DNA from: Trileptium ribeirensis
Lineage: Eukaryota > Nematoda > Enoplea > Enoplida > Thoracostomopsidae
Assembly: GCA_030248225.1 (NCBI GenBank)
Contig: JASANE010029915.1
Location: forward strand, 52,228-116,227
Direction of reading: 5' to 3'
DNA length: 64,000 nt
A program made the position numbers and the translations under genes. A model generated the notes under the pieces. It had not been told where the DNA came from, searched no databases, and saw only the letters and a list, made by a program, of their open reading frames with translations. Of the stretch, positions 1 to 13,280 are shown one piece after another; the stretch's first letter is position 1, and every line of letters starts with the position of its first letter.

Positions 1-340
1 ACTGCGATAACTAACTGTGCTCCAGCGATCGACATTGATGCAAAAGAAAAGGGAGCAGCCACACGGGGCACAAAATTACAAAAATCGAGGCTTTTAACAT
101 ATATGTACACATATGTTGCAATATGAAGCCTGCTATGTATTGCCCATATGCATGGCACTGGTGACTGGTCATCATCTAGGTATCCTGTGCAGGGACTGTG
201 TGTTTGCCTGAGATAAGTATATGTGTAACAGGGCCGTTTCGGCCCTGTCACGAGCATTTCAGGACTTTCGCACTTAAAATTAGATAGGGATGTGTTGACA
301 TAGGGCTGTTTACATACAAAAGGGCCGTATTGCAACAGAC
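1..340. other. Non-coding, with one perfect hairpin
   Basis: No supported gene. At 228-248 there is a perfect 9-bp inverted repeat, ACAGGGCCG with loop TTT. It is the first of many short perfect hairpins in the first 6.5 kb. In a eukaryote it should not be read as a bacterial terminator. Confidence 0.5.
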
Positions 341-781
341 AACAATTTTTGTATAGAATGTCGTTTATATTTATGAACAATTTCTGTATAAAATGTCGTT
401 TATATTAATGAACAATTTTTGTATAAAATGTCGTTTATACTAATGAACAATTTTTGTATAAAATGTCGTTTATATTTATGAACAATTTTTGTATAGAATG
501 TCGTTTATATTTATGAACAATTTTTGTATAAAATGTCGTTTATACTAATGAACAATTTTTGTATAAAATGTCGTTTATACTAATGAACAATTTTTGTATA
601 AAATGTCGTTCATATTAATGAACAATCTTTGTATAAACTGCCGTTTGTATTAATGAACAGTCTTTGTATAGAACACCGTGTATATTGACGAACAGTTTCG
701 TATAAAATGTTACTTACATACTATGAACCGTTTTGTATATAACATGAACCGTTTTGCATATAACTGTCATGTATACCAATG
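341..781. repeat. 35-bp tandem repeat, about 12 copies
   Basis: A head-to-tail minisatellite. Each unit runs from ACAATTTTTGTATA through AAATGTCGTTTATA to an AATGA end, 35 bp long. The first eight or so copies differ by only one to three bases. From about 640 onward the copies decay quickly, with altered spacing and more substitutions, so the right edge is the old end of the array. A TA-rich core (GTATAAAATG) recurs in each unit. No coding frame is kept. Confidence 0.9.
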
Positions 782-3700
782 CCGCGCAATATCAGTGATT
801 GTCTAGGATAACGTGCTCCTCGATTTTGCTGGGGACGAGTGTTGTAACCTGTCTAAGTTATGAGGAAATGAGCTGCCTCAACCGACCGGCAGTACGGAAA
901 ATAAAACCCCCCACCCCGATGAAAACTGGAACTTGGTTGAGAACAAAACTAGCCGACTCTATATGTTATAGGGCTGACGGTTACGACCGTCCGGGCATAG
1001 GAGGCCCCTGGCTGCACGTTCAGGAAAACACGTTTGTTAAGACTGAAATCAAAAATATTAAATTTACTTGGTTATAACAAAATACTAGGTAATGGTTACA
1101 GAAAACAACAAGTCAAAATAAGCGGAAATCACGCGTTGGTAGCACTTGCAACTGTAAGGGACGCCGGATGCCGGGCTCATTCGGAGGTCCGTCACCGTCT
1201 ACGATATAGTGGTATGGAGGATAACCGGAGTAGGCTGGTAGAACGCTTTGGGGAATCGCGAATGGACATCCAAAGGCACTCCGGACAACGCCGCAACTTC
1301 GCTTGTAACACGTAGGGACAATCGCTACTTACGCTAGGTAGGATTGTCGCCGTGAAATCCGGACTATCACTTTCCATGTAGTTAGGACATGTCATATATA
1401 GAATATGTATAGGTATCTATTCATGTGTGTGTGCTGTGGACAACTTTTTAGGCCGACCCGCCTTGCTTCTGTGACCTATTGCAATATGGAACCAATACAA
1501 AACCCCACTTTCCGACATTCCCGTCGCCGTACCCCGCGTCAGAACCGGCGAATGCGGGCCCTCGCTTTTTTTCGTCGCGACTAGTTGAATCCAACAATAG
1601 GCGTCGAACCTCCGCCCGAGCCCCCGGTAACTCGCGGTAGCTGCGCAAGGATGCCTAGGAAACAGTTGTCAACCGCTGATGGGCACCGATAAATCGAGAT
1701 TTTTCACTCTACTCTGAAATGGGCGAATCGCCCCTCATTAGATTCGTCTCGATGAGACATTTCCAAAAATACCCGGCGGGTCTCGCTCCGCCGCCCCGTT
1801 AACCCGAACGACCAACAAACGCGCCCCCCCATTGTAGCCACGACCCTCTCTAACCGCACCAATTTTAGTACCGTTTTTACTCCTACCGCCCCGGTGGCGA
1901 TATCACCCCTCGTTCGAACCGCCGTTGGACGGTGAGTCCAACGATACCCGGCGAGCGTCGCTTCGCCCCACCGTTAACGCGGTAGAGCCCGCTCAAGTTC
2001 CCCATACTAATATATATGGGAACCCATAAGTGGGTTCTGGCCCGCTATTACGTCCTTCCCCCTCGTGTTTGGTAGCAATCAACCCCGTTTTCTGTCCTAG
2101 GACCGAATTTGGCCCCAGCCCCTCGAAAATCCTCCCGGATTACCCTTGTCCCGCTACCCTTCCCACACCCGCCTCGTGTCCTCGCTGTCCTTTCGCTTTT
2201 GTCCTCGTTTTCTCTCTAACCGACGTTTCTGGTCGGTTTTCTTCTTTGTTGCTTTGTTGTTGTTGTGTTTGGTGTGTTGTGAGTATGTGTTTATCCTGAG
2301 CGACCTTTCTGTCGCTCAGGACGCCAGCATGTCTGACGTGTAGTGTGTGTGTTTGTGTATGTGTTCGTGTGTTTTCCGTGAGTATTTGTAGAGATATATA
2401 TATATAGGTATGTATACATAAGGACACAGAAAAAACGGACGAACGAGGACACCACATACTAAAACTCGCTAAATTTCAGAGTTTTACGGACGGACACAAC
2501 GTGATCGACTAGGACGGACAGGGGGGGCGAGTTTAGGGCCTTCCCATGGGATTTTGGGGCCTCCGAGCAGGGCCCCCACCTCATTAGGGGTTCTCTGGAG
2601 TATGCCCTACCTCGAGCCCCGAAAAGGGCTGATTACCGTCTTTGGTTCCCCCCTGGAACGCGTAGAAATCAGCCTGGTCACTTAGAAACCATAGTCGAAA
2701 TTGGTTTAAATTTGGTTTTCTCGATTTTTTGGGTGTCCTCGCGACTCGGGTCACCTTCCATGACGAGATTGAGTTAAATCGACGAGCGGCATATCTCGAT
2801 CACAAAGGAGAAGTCGTTGTTTGCCGACCCAATTAAGACAGGAAATTTAAACAGTCCGAAATAAGGGACAGATTGCAACTTTTAAGGACATTACAGGGAA
2901 TTGGGTGACGATTCAACCATCTTGGGACCGGATGTTATCTTAAAGACGTGGGCGTTGGATTGGATTTCAAAGAACATCCGGCGCTAATTACAGGTTACTC
3001 AAGCTTAAAAGCTCAAGTTTCATGAGAAAATCGGGGTTAAAATCACAGATGGTCAACTTCCGAGTACTCGGAAGATTCAAACTTAAAGTCGGCGAATTTA
3101 ATTGAAGCCGACTCTCTTTAAGGACATCGACGGTTTACGGTAGCCGTCAAGATTCAAATTTCCGGAAGTGTCCCCAATTGGACACTGAACTAAAACCCAA
3201 GAAAAATGGGCGTTGCCCGACCGACGACGATTGGACGGCGACAAAATCGCCATCGTAACATACAGGCGAAAATTTCGAGGTTACGACCAACGCGTCGAAT
3301 CTTGGAATCAGTTGGACTTCGGCAGCGCGGAGTTCGGTCGACTTTACTGACCGGCTCCGACGCATTGTTTTGTAGTTATAGTTTTCATATGGCTCTGTTT
3401 TTCTGTCGCTTTTGGCTTTTGCTTCGGATCGATTCGATGGACGCAAGGTTTCCGCGTGGGTGTATACCTCGCGAAGGGGGTTCAGCTGGTGCTGCCCCAG
3501 GGATCAACGTTCGTAAGTGCTTGAAGGCTTAGTGGAAGCAGGGGTTTAGTTTCCCTGCCGGATGAAGAGTAACAGGCCATTCTCTTAAATATTTCATGAA
3601 CGTAGCATACTTCCCCGCCCTAATTAGAATCAATCGCGTTCAGGTTTCACCCACCCCGTCCCCTCAGAAAAGCTACACACGTTCTTAACTGGAATCAACC

Positions 3701-4800
3701 CCTAGAATCGAGTTCCGACGCAGGAGGCGTTAGGCGATTTAGGATACATTCGCGCAGAGCACTGTGAGGACCACTCGTCTAATTCGAAGTCTTGCTGATT
3801 CCCCGTGGTCTTAGGTAAGGCACAACAAATTGGACGCCTCTCGTCCAAGTTTTACATGACTTGCTTCTTTTGAGTTAGGATCGACGAATTTTCCTGAGCC
3901 GACCACGGTAAAATTCTTGAACGTGCATACCACGAAATAAGGACTTGCTCGATGATTTGTTTTGATGGTTTTCCAAATTTGCAGCTTAGTTGAACGTTCA
4001 ACGCTCATGCCGTGTTTGAGCTTGGACAGAACCGCAGATTAGGGACGGAGGACTAGCCTCCGTCGGGTTTTAGGAAACCCTTAAAATTTCGTCTTGTTCT
4101 TTGAGTTAGGAAAATTTGGGATTACAAAAGATATATCAAATTCTAGGTGTTACCACTTGAGTTTAAGGTGTTTGCTGTCTAGGGATCATCTCGATTTACA
4201 TCGTTTGATTTTAACTTTAGGGTGCTTGAATCACTCCTGTAAGTGTTTCATTGGAGCACAAGTTTCTTCGTGACGACTGACCGGACTAACGTTAGGCGTC
4301 CTTCTAGGCCCCGCCTTATTCCAGAAAAATGAGCCGGAGGGTCACGCCTCCAGCTGAGCAAAATTTAGCCGACCTCGAACGGTGACGATGGTGCATCGTT
4401 TTGTGGTAATACACAGGTTTTGGGACCCTAATAAGAATGGGATCGAAACAATTAAATTTACCAGTGTTCTCTATTGTCATGCGCAATGGTCTTCTCTCGA
4501 GACCATTGTCTAGAAGGACTAGAATTAAGGCTCGCCCTCGGAGCCATCGCTAGAAACCGCCGTTGCGGGAGAAACACATTGTGTCCCCGCCTTCGAACAA
4601 AATTTTAGGACTTTCTAAAATTAAAATAAAGAAAACTTACCTCCTCGCCCGGGCCATTTCGGCCCCAAACTGGGCGAGTGCAAAACCCCTTTTTCTTTTG
4701 GAGCGAGTTGATCGCTGAGTTTAACCAGGTTTCACTATTTATCATGAGTGCCCGTTAGGCTATGTACTATGTATGCCCAGTTTCACTTTTTCTGTAGTTT
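782..4800. other. GC-richer non-coding block with many perfect hairpins
   Basis: No gene is supported: all open frames are short, overlap on both strands and match nothing I recognise. The block is richer in G+C than the rest of the window. It contains many perfect short inverted repeats: 976-991, 1924-1942 (7-bp arms), 2218-2238 (7-bp arms), 2295-2320 (10-bp arms, CCTGAGCGAC), 3057-3074 (palindrome CTTCCGAGTACTCGGAAG), 3087-3113 (7-bp arms), 4044-4064 (8-bp arms) followed at once by 4065-4080 (6-bp arms), 4484-4508 (9-bp arms) and 4644-4678 (7+5-bp arms). A GT-rich and (TA)n stretch lies at 2339-2410. It may be a decayed mobile element or structured non-coding DNA; the sequence does not decide. 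Confidence 0.45.
2295..2320. repeat. Perfect 10-bp-arm hairpin
   Basis: CCTGAGCGAC, loop CTTTCT, then the exact reverse complement. A second perfect hairpin at 2218-2238, with loop GTTTCTG, lies about 57 bases upstream. A diverged relative of the first (TCTGAGCGACCTTCCGTCAGA, given here only as a site) lies near 15.21 kb, which suggests the hairpin belongs to a dispersed element. Confidence 0.7.
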
Positions 4801-4821
4801 CAGTATCAGCCAGTGCTGTTT

Positions 4822-4905
4822 TCCCAGTTAGTGAGTTGAACCTGCACGGAGAATTTAAGTCCGCTGCAGTTTTTACATGTCTTAACCATTCAGCCACAAG
4901 AACAC
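4822..4905 (-). repeat. tRNA-like sequence (SINE head or tRNA relic)
   Basis: On the minus strand, TGGCTGAATGGTTAAG (complement of 4881-4897) matches an RNA polymerase III box A of Leu/Ser type. GGTTCAACTCA (complement of 4833-4844) sits at the right distance to be a box B. Between them, CTTAAAT could be a Leu-type anticodon loop flanked by CGGA/TCCG. The T arm does not pair well and the acceptor stem is not convincing, so this is not a working tRNA gene. It is more likely a tRNA-derived SINE head or a degenerate tRNA. Two perfect hairpins follow on its upstream side (4935-4960 and 4962-4979). Confidence 0.4.
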
Positions 4906-4934
4906 ATCGACTTTTATTATTGAGTCGATAATAA

Positions 4935-4979
4935 CTCAACTGCAGTACACTGCAGTTGAGACACTGCAATATCGCAGTG
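4935..4979. repeat. Two adjacent perfect hairpins
   Basis: 4935-4960 has 12-bp arms (CTCAACTGCAGT) and a 2-base loop. 4962-4979 has 6-bp arms (CACTGC) and a 6-base loop. They directly abut the tRNA-like sequence and could be part of the same element. Confidence 0.65.
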
Positions 4980-7900
4980 AAATGAAAAGAGCACCGTTAG
5001 AGAGAGGCAGAAGACCGACAACCAAGGAGAAACCAAAAGACGCAGAGGCGTCCGGGGCCGCTCGCCACGGTCTCAGTTAACAAGAAAACGGCCCCGAGAT
5101 CGATTAGGGAATTGTCCAGAGCCGTTTCGCATTACGGCCGGCCCCTACCGCTCTGAAAACCAGATCAATTCGCCCCCGCCCCACTCGTTCAGTCAGTCGT
5201 ACTATTAGGTAGGTAGGGACGCCAAACGCTATAGGGCGAATTTATGCCTAGGCGCAATTGTGAACCTGTTTGAAGGATAAATTCCCGGAGTCAGTGTCGC
5301 CTTAAGTAACCCTCCAACTAGGCTGTCTAGCTAGCGTAGTCAGTTCTGAGCACCGTTTCTTCCCCCGCCTGCTTGAGTATTCGTCGCCCAGAGCGACCTG
5401 CATTTAGGAGCGTTTTCTGAAGCACTCTAGGGCCCCTGCTTAGTGCGCTGCATAGCTGACCTGTTCGCTAACATTGAGTCGAAGCAGGGATAACCGCCCC
5501 TAGTTCGCAATTTGGCGAGTATCTGTACGCTCCTCCCCTGTTCTCCTTCTAATGACCCGTGCCGCCACGCTGTGTTGAACCGTAGCGACCTAGTGAGATA
5601 TTACTAAGCTTCCCCAACCCGTTTTACTCGTTGCGCCTCGTTTTTGCCTAGGAACACTCGTCCCCTCGCTAACATTTGATCATGTAAATAAATTTGTATC
5701 GTTGACACCGAGTACCGCCTTGTTTTTACCGAGACGATAGGGACTTTTTCTGGTTTGTCCGCTCGGACGAGCAGGCCCTGTTCGCCCTGGCTTGTGTGCG
5801 AGAATGTCGCAAGCCCGGACGAGCATGGCCTTCTATCAAAGTTGTTTCGTGTTTCACTGGAATCAAAGAGTAAAATCTGAGGAAATGACCGAACAATGCA
5901 AGTAAAATTTATTAATTTATGACAAATACTCAAAAGTTGTTATGCATTTTCTCCACTTGTATAAGCTAAAATTTTCACTCGTCAAAGTACCAGTACGCTT
6001 GCTTAGAATTTGCCGGAAATAGCAGGCCACGCCAGTGATAATCCGACACTAAACACTCAGGGCTCGTCGGAACCCTGTGGGGGCCACATTGGTCAATGCT
6101 CTAACACGGAGCATATCGCGATCTTAACTAGGTAAATCGTCTTGAGCTTCAAATTTGTAGGGACACTTGCACATTTTATTTCCACACTTATATCACTAAA
6201 ATAGAACTAAACAACTTCCGATGAGTCTAAGATAGGGAATAGCGGCTAAGCTCCATGACCTGCGAGCAGGTGTCGGTGCTAGCCTCCCTGGGGGACCTCA
6301 GAAATCATACCTGATACTAGACACGTGCGCAACCTTTCGGGCGGGGTCCGAACACACCCCGTGAAGCGCGCCTGCGGCCTGCTAAGCTGCGTAGCTTCTT
6401 GGGTCTGACCAAGAGTAGGATTAAAATTTTATAATCACGGTCCACCCTTGAGGTTACGATAGCCGGGGTCGTATGGGCATGGTGTTAGGAAGTTGCGCCA
6501 TGCAGCTGCGTCACCGGTTATTACATGTTGTTCTTTCTTTCAAGTCTGATCACAATTTCAAAACCTATAACCGCTCTGTTATTTTCCTTATACACGCTAA
6601 CGATTTGCCATAGTGAATATGTAATCGCTGGACGCGGTCACTATTCTACGAAATAGAGCATCAATATTTTTCTAAAGGGTCTCTCTTGAAGTGTTTCTCA
6701 TAAGCGCTTTTTCTCTTAAAAAACTTTTCAGTATATCATATAGGAGACACGCTGAGATTTGAGAGGCAAGTGTTCAGCGGCACAAATTGTTTAGGCGCCT
6801 GAATAATATAGTGAAAATTTGACAACTAATGCTTTAAAATGTACTAAAAGTACTGGCATCGATGTACTACGACAAAAATTTCAGGAACATTACGAAACAC
6901 ACGGAATTTCATAAAAATATGTCAAAACACGTAGAATCCGAGTCATAAGTCAATGATTCTACTCAAATTCATATTTTGAGTGTGTACATGTAATAAGGTG
7001 GAAATTTTGGTTATGACCCTTAACCCTGGATATTACTACATACTGGCCTAGCGCAGAGACACAGTCCCTTGCATCGTTTACCTTCAACACATCATCGGCC
7101 TGCTATGCATATGGACATTTTTATTAGTTAAATTTGAGAAGCGAGCGAGTGGAACGAGAATTTTCAATTTTGGCTTTGGAGGGGGTTGAGGACGTCCTGT
7201 CTGTGTGTGTCTGTGTGTCTACCGTACCTGGATCTCGATAACGGTTGGGCGGATTTTGATGCAATATACCTCATTCGAAGCAAATGGTCGATTTGGTGTA
7301 GGGACGGAGCTCGATTTTTGAATTTTTTCCCGTGGCAAAAGTTATGGGGCAAAATGACGTCATTTTGGCCCATTTTTCGGGCACCCGCTCCAGTTTTTGC
7401 GACTTTTCTCAATAAGTAAACGAGGTATCCGCAAATTAATAAGCCTATTCCATGTAACTTTACCAGGGCTTTCCAATCATATATAATAAGTTTTTCGACT
7501 ACTTCCCAATCTGGAATCTATAAGCTTATAGTTGGCGCCAAATTTCATATTTGGTGAAACGTCGTGGGAAATGCACCTAAATGTGTGTTTTTTGTTGCTT
7601 TTAGTGTCTTATATGGGGTTTTCTGGGCCAACCAGTTCATTGCGAGTGTCAAAACTATTGTGTGACAAATATTTTTCACACTTCTGTTTCATACTTTGTA
7701 TGAAAATAAGATTTTTCTCAAGTGTCGCTTTGAATTTTTTAACGTTCTTTTCACGGTCAATTTAGGGTTTTATTGAATTACTAAATTGTTAGTTCATTGT
7801 TTTTGTATTTGTTGTATGATGTTTTGTGTACTGTATACGTTGGCTATCAAAAGAGGCGGGCGTAACTATGACTCATCACTCACGGTTTAATGCTGCACCT

Positions 7901-8515
7901 GCGTACTGTGTGTAGGCTTTGTTTGTGTGCTTTCTACAACAGACTTCGGGTGACTGTTCTCACCACTCGAATTCTGGCTCGCAAGCGAACTTCACTAGTA
8001 TATACGAAAAGTATGGACTTGCAAGCCTTTATTTTTTTACACCATGTAGGGAAGATCTCCTTTCTTATTCTTTTCCAATTTTAATCGCTGGTACCACAGA
8101 TACCGTTCATTGTAGTTTAACGTCTCGCAGACGAGCTAATTTTGGCAAGTTTTCGTAATGTTCACCTAGTCTATCATAAGAATACTGTCTGGTGGTCTAA
8201 GAGAGCATTTTAGCAAAACGGGGACGGTCCTGCGTGAATAAATCTGGAGTAGGTTACATGGTGCTTCATGAGAAAAATTTCACATGGGTCCCCTACGCAT
8301 ATCATCTTGTAAATGGGAAACTGTCAGGTACAGCTCAACCATGAGGGTGCAACGCCTCTTCTGCTGCTAAACGCGCTAGGTACCTGAAAATACCTGGAAA
8401 CAGATACAAATAGTAGGTACATATAAAAAGGAAAATAAAGATATGTGTGTAGGTTGTGTTTTGCACATTTAGTTTTTAGCATTGACGTTCGTGCAGTATT
8501 TACAAATTTATAGAC
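4980..8515. other. Intergenic, no supported gene
   Basis: Only short frames. The GC-richer, hairpin-bearing character continues to about 6.5 kb (for example AAGCT/AGCTT and CTTGG/CCAAG stems near 6.38-6.41 kb) and then turns AT-rich. At about 7190-7420 a GT-rich tract (CTGTCTGTGTGTGTCTGTG) is followed by text of the kind ATCTCGATAACGG...GATTTTGATGCAAT. This resembles dispersed repeat tails seen in other animal genomes, but I cannot assign it to a family. The open frames at 7186-7419 and 7532-7765 look like chance. Confidence 0.4.
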
Positions 8516-8518
8516 AAC

Positions 8519-8957
8519 CAACTATCCGGCAGATTTTCTTTTGGAACGTTGGTTGTTTACCGCTAGCAAAGCTAACATAGCGCGAAAAATGACCCCGGTG
8601 CCATCCTGTTTTGTTTTTTGTAAAAATTTTCATCACCGAACATTTTCTTGTCGGTCAGAAAACGCTACTTTTTGTTCGCGAATATAAAATATGTTCGTGA
8701 AATGAATTTTGTCGGAGTTGTATTAACAAATGGCTTGTTAGCGAACAGTAATTAATAAATAATATGACCGTCCCGTTTACGTCACAGTTACATTAAATTT
8801 ATTCGCGAACAGAGGCGAATCCTGTTTCAATGCTAAGAAATGTTATAGAATTGTCATAACCCGAATGAAAACCCTTAAGTCTGCGCTAGCTGTGAATTGA
8901 ATCGAATATCTTATTTGTTTCGTAACAATAGAGGTGGATTCAACATCGGGAATCGGC
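8519..8957. mobile_element. MITE-like element, TTCGCG family, copy A
   Basis: Collinear with the block at about 18.39-18.80 kb. Shared blocks in the same order are an ATCCTGTTTTGTT-like start, TTTTTGTTCGCGAA, AGCGAACAGTAA, ATTAAATTTATTCGCGAACA, GAATCCT, a TGTTATGGAA-like word, and an end GTAACAATAGAGGTGGATTCA. The left edge (ACTATCCGGCAGATTTT) and the reverse complement of the right edge are similar, so weak terminal inverted repeats are likely. There is no transposase. The edges are approximate and no clear target duplication was found. The element at 24890-25391 has related ends. Confidence 0.5.
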
Positions 8958-11900
8958 TAACGGTGCATGTGTTTCAGCAAATGTTTTCGGATCCACATTT
9001 TTATTGAATATCTAATTTATCTGCGATCTTTATATGTGGGGGCTTAAGTATTTGTAAATTTATGTTCTTAGTGGTCATTTGTTATACAGCGATTTTGATA
9101 GTTCTTGGAAATATATAAATATTCATGGAATTTCTTGGTAATGACATTAATCATGGAACATATATATGTTTGCTGAGGTAATATAACTTTTTAGAACTTT
9201 CTAGAAAGAACGTTATCGGTTGACAAATGTATTTGGTTAGAAGCCTTTTGCAACAGGAAGAGTTAACCACGAATAGCTTTGGTAAATTATTAGCGTCCAA
9301 TTAGAAAATTTAAAACCCGTGAGGTTATCAAAATGGTTCGCAAAATTATCATAGTGAGACCAGATAACCAAGCATGTTGAGTCAGACAGTAATTTATTCA
9401 ATACAGATCGGTCGGGCTGTCCCACCAGCAGGACTCGGTATATTTAATGTATTTTATTGGCTTTATTTTTGGTTCCATGTCTTTGGTCGGACATAGCTTT
9501 GTCTATTTCCAACGACGTTCGTAGGTCGTTACGTATGGTGTTGCTAGGCACGTAATAGAACTAGCTTTTGACAAAACATGTCGCTGGGATTTTTCCTTAT
9601 CGAAGTTCTCGCTGCAACATTGTTCATTGATGATATTAGATTTGAAAGCGTACATCATTACATCGGGGAATACTCTATGAGAGTCGTAGGTCGACAATGA
9701 AACCTACAGAGAAAATAATAGATAAATTCAAGCACGCTTCAGAAATAAAAAAACTTAAAATATGACTTTGACTGGCTCACCTAGGTAAAGTAGCGTGGAT
9801 TGATCAGGCAGCAGGTTGCTCTGGCTCACCTAGCTAATATTGTTTTTAGGCCTGACATGAATTGTTTTTGTTTGTTTTGTTCTATGATCATGTGTGGATG
9901 TCTGAAAGGTCACTATTGGCGATCACAAGTGTATACACCAAGGATCCACGTATATACATGTATTATATATAATCATGCATTTTGGGAAGAGCATGCCAAG
10001 TTAGCTCTCTTAATAATCTTCGAAAATAGAGGCATAATATCCATGTTTGTGATTTCTGATACCTTCCCTGCCATGTCATATCAAGATTATAGAATCATAC
10101 TAAATATGTATAATATTGATATAGGTCATATAGAATTAGGAAAATTTCATAAAGGCAATGGAGAACACTCTTGAGTGCTTTAATTTGGAAATTGAACTGG
10201 TATAAAGATTTCAAGGAAAATTTTTTCAACAAAAAAGTTTATTAAAACTCGTGAATGTTACTGGTGTCAGAAAATTTAGCACAAATCTCTCAATTTATTC
10301 TCAGAGTTAGTTCATGTAATTCGCAAGCCCTACGTGAGTAGGTTAGACGATGGTTTTAAATTTATATACTCCAAAAACGAACTATTATTATGTCAAGTGA
10401 GGTGACAATCAACCCTGGAATATCCGATTTCTCCATTATAAATGAACTCTGTCAAAAATAAATTAGGACCTAAGAATGGTACTCAAAAGTATAGAGTATA
10501 AACAAATATTGTTTTGGGTAGTGTGGCAGTGAGCTCCTAAAATTAAACTCGGCTTTAATCATTGAGTTAAAAGAAATGAAACCGCTTTAAGACTTATTAT
10601 TTAAAATTGGAATGTTAGACCAGATTTGTGCTTTTGAACAAAATGACCTTATATGCGCTGTTCTATAAATTCTACGACCAAGTTCCCAGAAGTTTAGATT
10701 TAATTTATGATATTATTGCACAAATTCATAAGGCCAGTGGATAAAGCAATTATCATTTAGAATATCTATAACTGTTTGAAAATTTCAGTGGGTTAGTTCA
10801 GCAAGCCGACTTTTATATGAAGGTGTCTTGTAAATATGTTAAGACCTTTGAATGTTTCTATGAGTGTTCAAAGTGATAATTTTTATACAAACTATGTTTA
10901 CAAACTGTTCACTTTAATCGTTAAATATTCAATCCGCGCTGAGTAATGCTAACAAAGTGAGGTTGACATAAATGTTCGGTGTGTCGTTATTGAACGTTGT
11001 GCTTTAAGAACCAAACGTTAGGGGCACCGAGAGTTGCTGACATAAAACTGTCACTTATCAATTTGCCTAAAGTGAAACCTTAACATGGAACTTTGTATAA
11101 CCGATGTTATAAACTTTGTACTTACATTACTTGGGTAATCAATTTGAACTGTTTCGCTGATGTTACATATTTCTTGTAGCATGCTGCGTAGTAACAAACG
11201 AAACTTGGGTGAGTGTATTAAAAAGGCGAATTCGTTTTAGGTGTAAGCAAACGAAATTAAGATTCTAACTAAAGCAAAATTGACATTCATATGTGCTTTC
11301 ACCAGACTTGCTACAATCGGAGCGCGCTATGCAGGTTATCATTCGATTTTGAATGAGCGGGGTTATTCGAGTGCTTAAAAGTCATGTAAGTGGAAAAATT
11401 GCCAGCCCGTTCCTTTCATCCAGGCAATGTAGATGTACCATATTCAAATAGTTTGCACAGCTTTGTTGGTTTGTCTAAATTCACTATAACCGAGAAGCTA
11501 AATTAAAATATATCCATGGCACAATGTAATGATTTGCAACAGATCCAGATAGCTTAGCCACGAAATTAAAATTCAGTGGTTAATGTTGTCAGTGCTGCAT
11601 GTACAATTACTACAACAAATCATGTGAACTTAAACAAAAATTTAGGGAAAAACACGTTATCATATTTTGATCACGTAAGGTCCCGTTTGAGGTCTGTTCG
11701 GGCTTCTGAATAAGTGAGTACCCCGTCGAAATAGGCCTTCGGTTTGTTGCTTCCTGGTCTCATTTAAGGTCACGTTAAGCCAGCCTAAACTTAGTATTTT
11801 CATAAATATTGACTTGGGCTCTTTTTGGGCCCATAGAGCTAGCCCAAATTCTTTCTAAAATTTACAGCAAAAAAACTTAGGATCGATCTTAGACTAAAAT

Positions 11901-13280
11901 GAGATTACCGCAGTTGTTAGTGTTTCAGAGACTAAAACTAAGTTAGGCAATGAACCGTTGTAACTCGATTCTTGAATATAGGGAATCTATTCTGCAGAGA
12001 ATTCTAATATTCAAAGTGTAGGGTCTTAGAGTTAATATTTAGGCCAAAATCTGGTTATCTGAGCGGAATAAATCTCACAATTACCTTTTTCAACTACCGT
12101 AACCGTGCATTTTAGAGTGATTCATAGGGATCTACTTATCAGGAATGATTGAGCTTAGAAGATTTAAAAATGGGCAGAACAACTTTGACGAAATTAGTAA
12201 AACCCAAATTTATTAAGAAAATGTCTTTATTTATCAAATTTCCCAGAGTTGCTAAACAAGAGAAACCCACAAAACACACTAACCCTAAGAAAAGTGAACA
12301 AAAATGCACCAAAAGCGAACAAAACTCAAGTTCTTACCAAATCACTAAAAAAGTGAGTCCGCACAGATACGAACTCTAAAATCTAGTTCAGAGAAGTCCT
12401 TCTAGATCACATTCAGGCTTAACGTCCCTATCGAATTCCTCTGAGGAAAACGACGGACCAAAACCATAAATGTTTTATAATCTTGAGTTCTACTAACATG
12501 CCAATCTAGTCTTTGAAAATCAAAGATATAGGCTAAAATCACTTTGATCCTAGACGGGAGAAACTGGTTAAAGTATAGCCTTTTGAAGATCAAGCCCCAA
12601 CCGATATTCAATCGCACAGCTATGAATTGTCTTTAGAAAACGAGCATTATTCCCGTGGTTGCAAAAAGGCAACACTAAAGCAACTGGAATCATAGCTTTA
12701 GTTAAGTTGAGCACAAGTAGCTCTACGTTTGTCGTCCAAGGAAACAATGAGAAGGTTTCAGTCGTTCGACCCTAGAACCTATCCGAACAAAATCTTAGTA
12801 GACCGTTGTAATTTGACGTTGGACTGTAGAATGATGCCGCAGTTGAAAAGTATATCAGTCGTTAGGCTAAGTGCTGTTAGGTCTTTCCCATTAGTTTGAA
12901 CACCCAAATACTTAGTGCAAAGTGAAAATTCGAACCGAACTATGTATAAAAATCAAGTCTGTCAAATACTAAATTTGGTCATAGTCCGAGCAGAATTCAC
13001 CTTTCATCAGTTCCTGTTAGTATCGGATTAGCTAAACAGACAGCTGACAGCTATAATATAATTCATGCCTTGATCAGTTAGATCAGTCAATGGTAGGTTA
13101 TTGCTACTAACATGCACTTTTACCATTACCAATTGTCCCCGGCGGAATCATAGAAGTTATCAGGAAATCCTCAAAATTCAAGAAATCACATAGTTACCAG
13201 ATATAGGTCTGCCATACACACAAGATGCACTGTGTGGGCCATGGAAAATAAATACGATATACCTGCCAGAGCAGAATAGA
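8958..13280. other. AT-rich intergenic, no supported gene
   Basis: The longest open frame (9800-10174, 124 codons) has no domain, repeat or composition that argues for coding. Its start overlaps a short direct repeat (CTGGCTCACCTAG at about 9771 and 9821). A lysine-rich frame at 12149-12379 begins at TTG rather than ATG. I see no tandem array or transposon termini here. Confidence 0.4.

Noticed and set aside
228..248. Rho-independent terminator
   Set aside because: Perfect GC-rich hairpin but no following T tract, and the window is eukaryotic.
341..781. CRISPR array
   Set aside because: Continuous 35-bp tandem repeat without unique spacers, in a eukaryotic context.
4822..4905. Functional tRNA-Leu gene
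   Set aside because: Boxes A and B are present but T arm and acceptor stem do not pair.
9800..10174. 124-codon ORF
   Set aside because: No domain, no splice sites, composition of AT-rich chance sequence, and its start lies on a short direct repeat.
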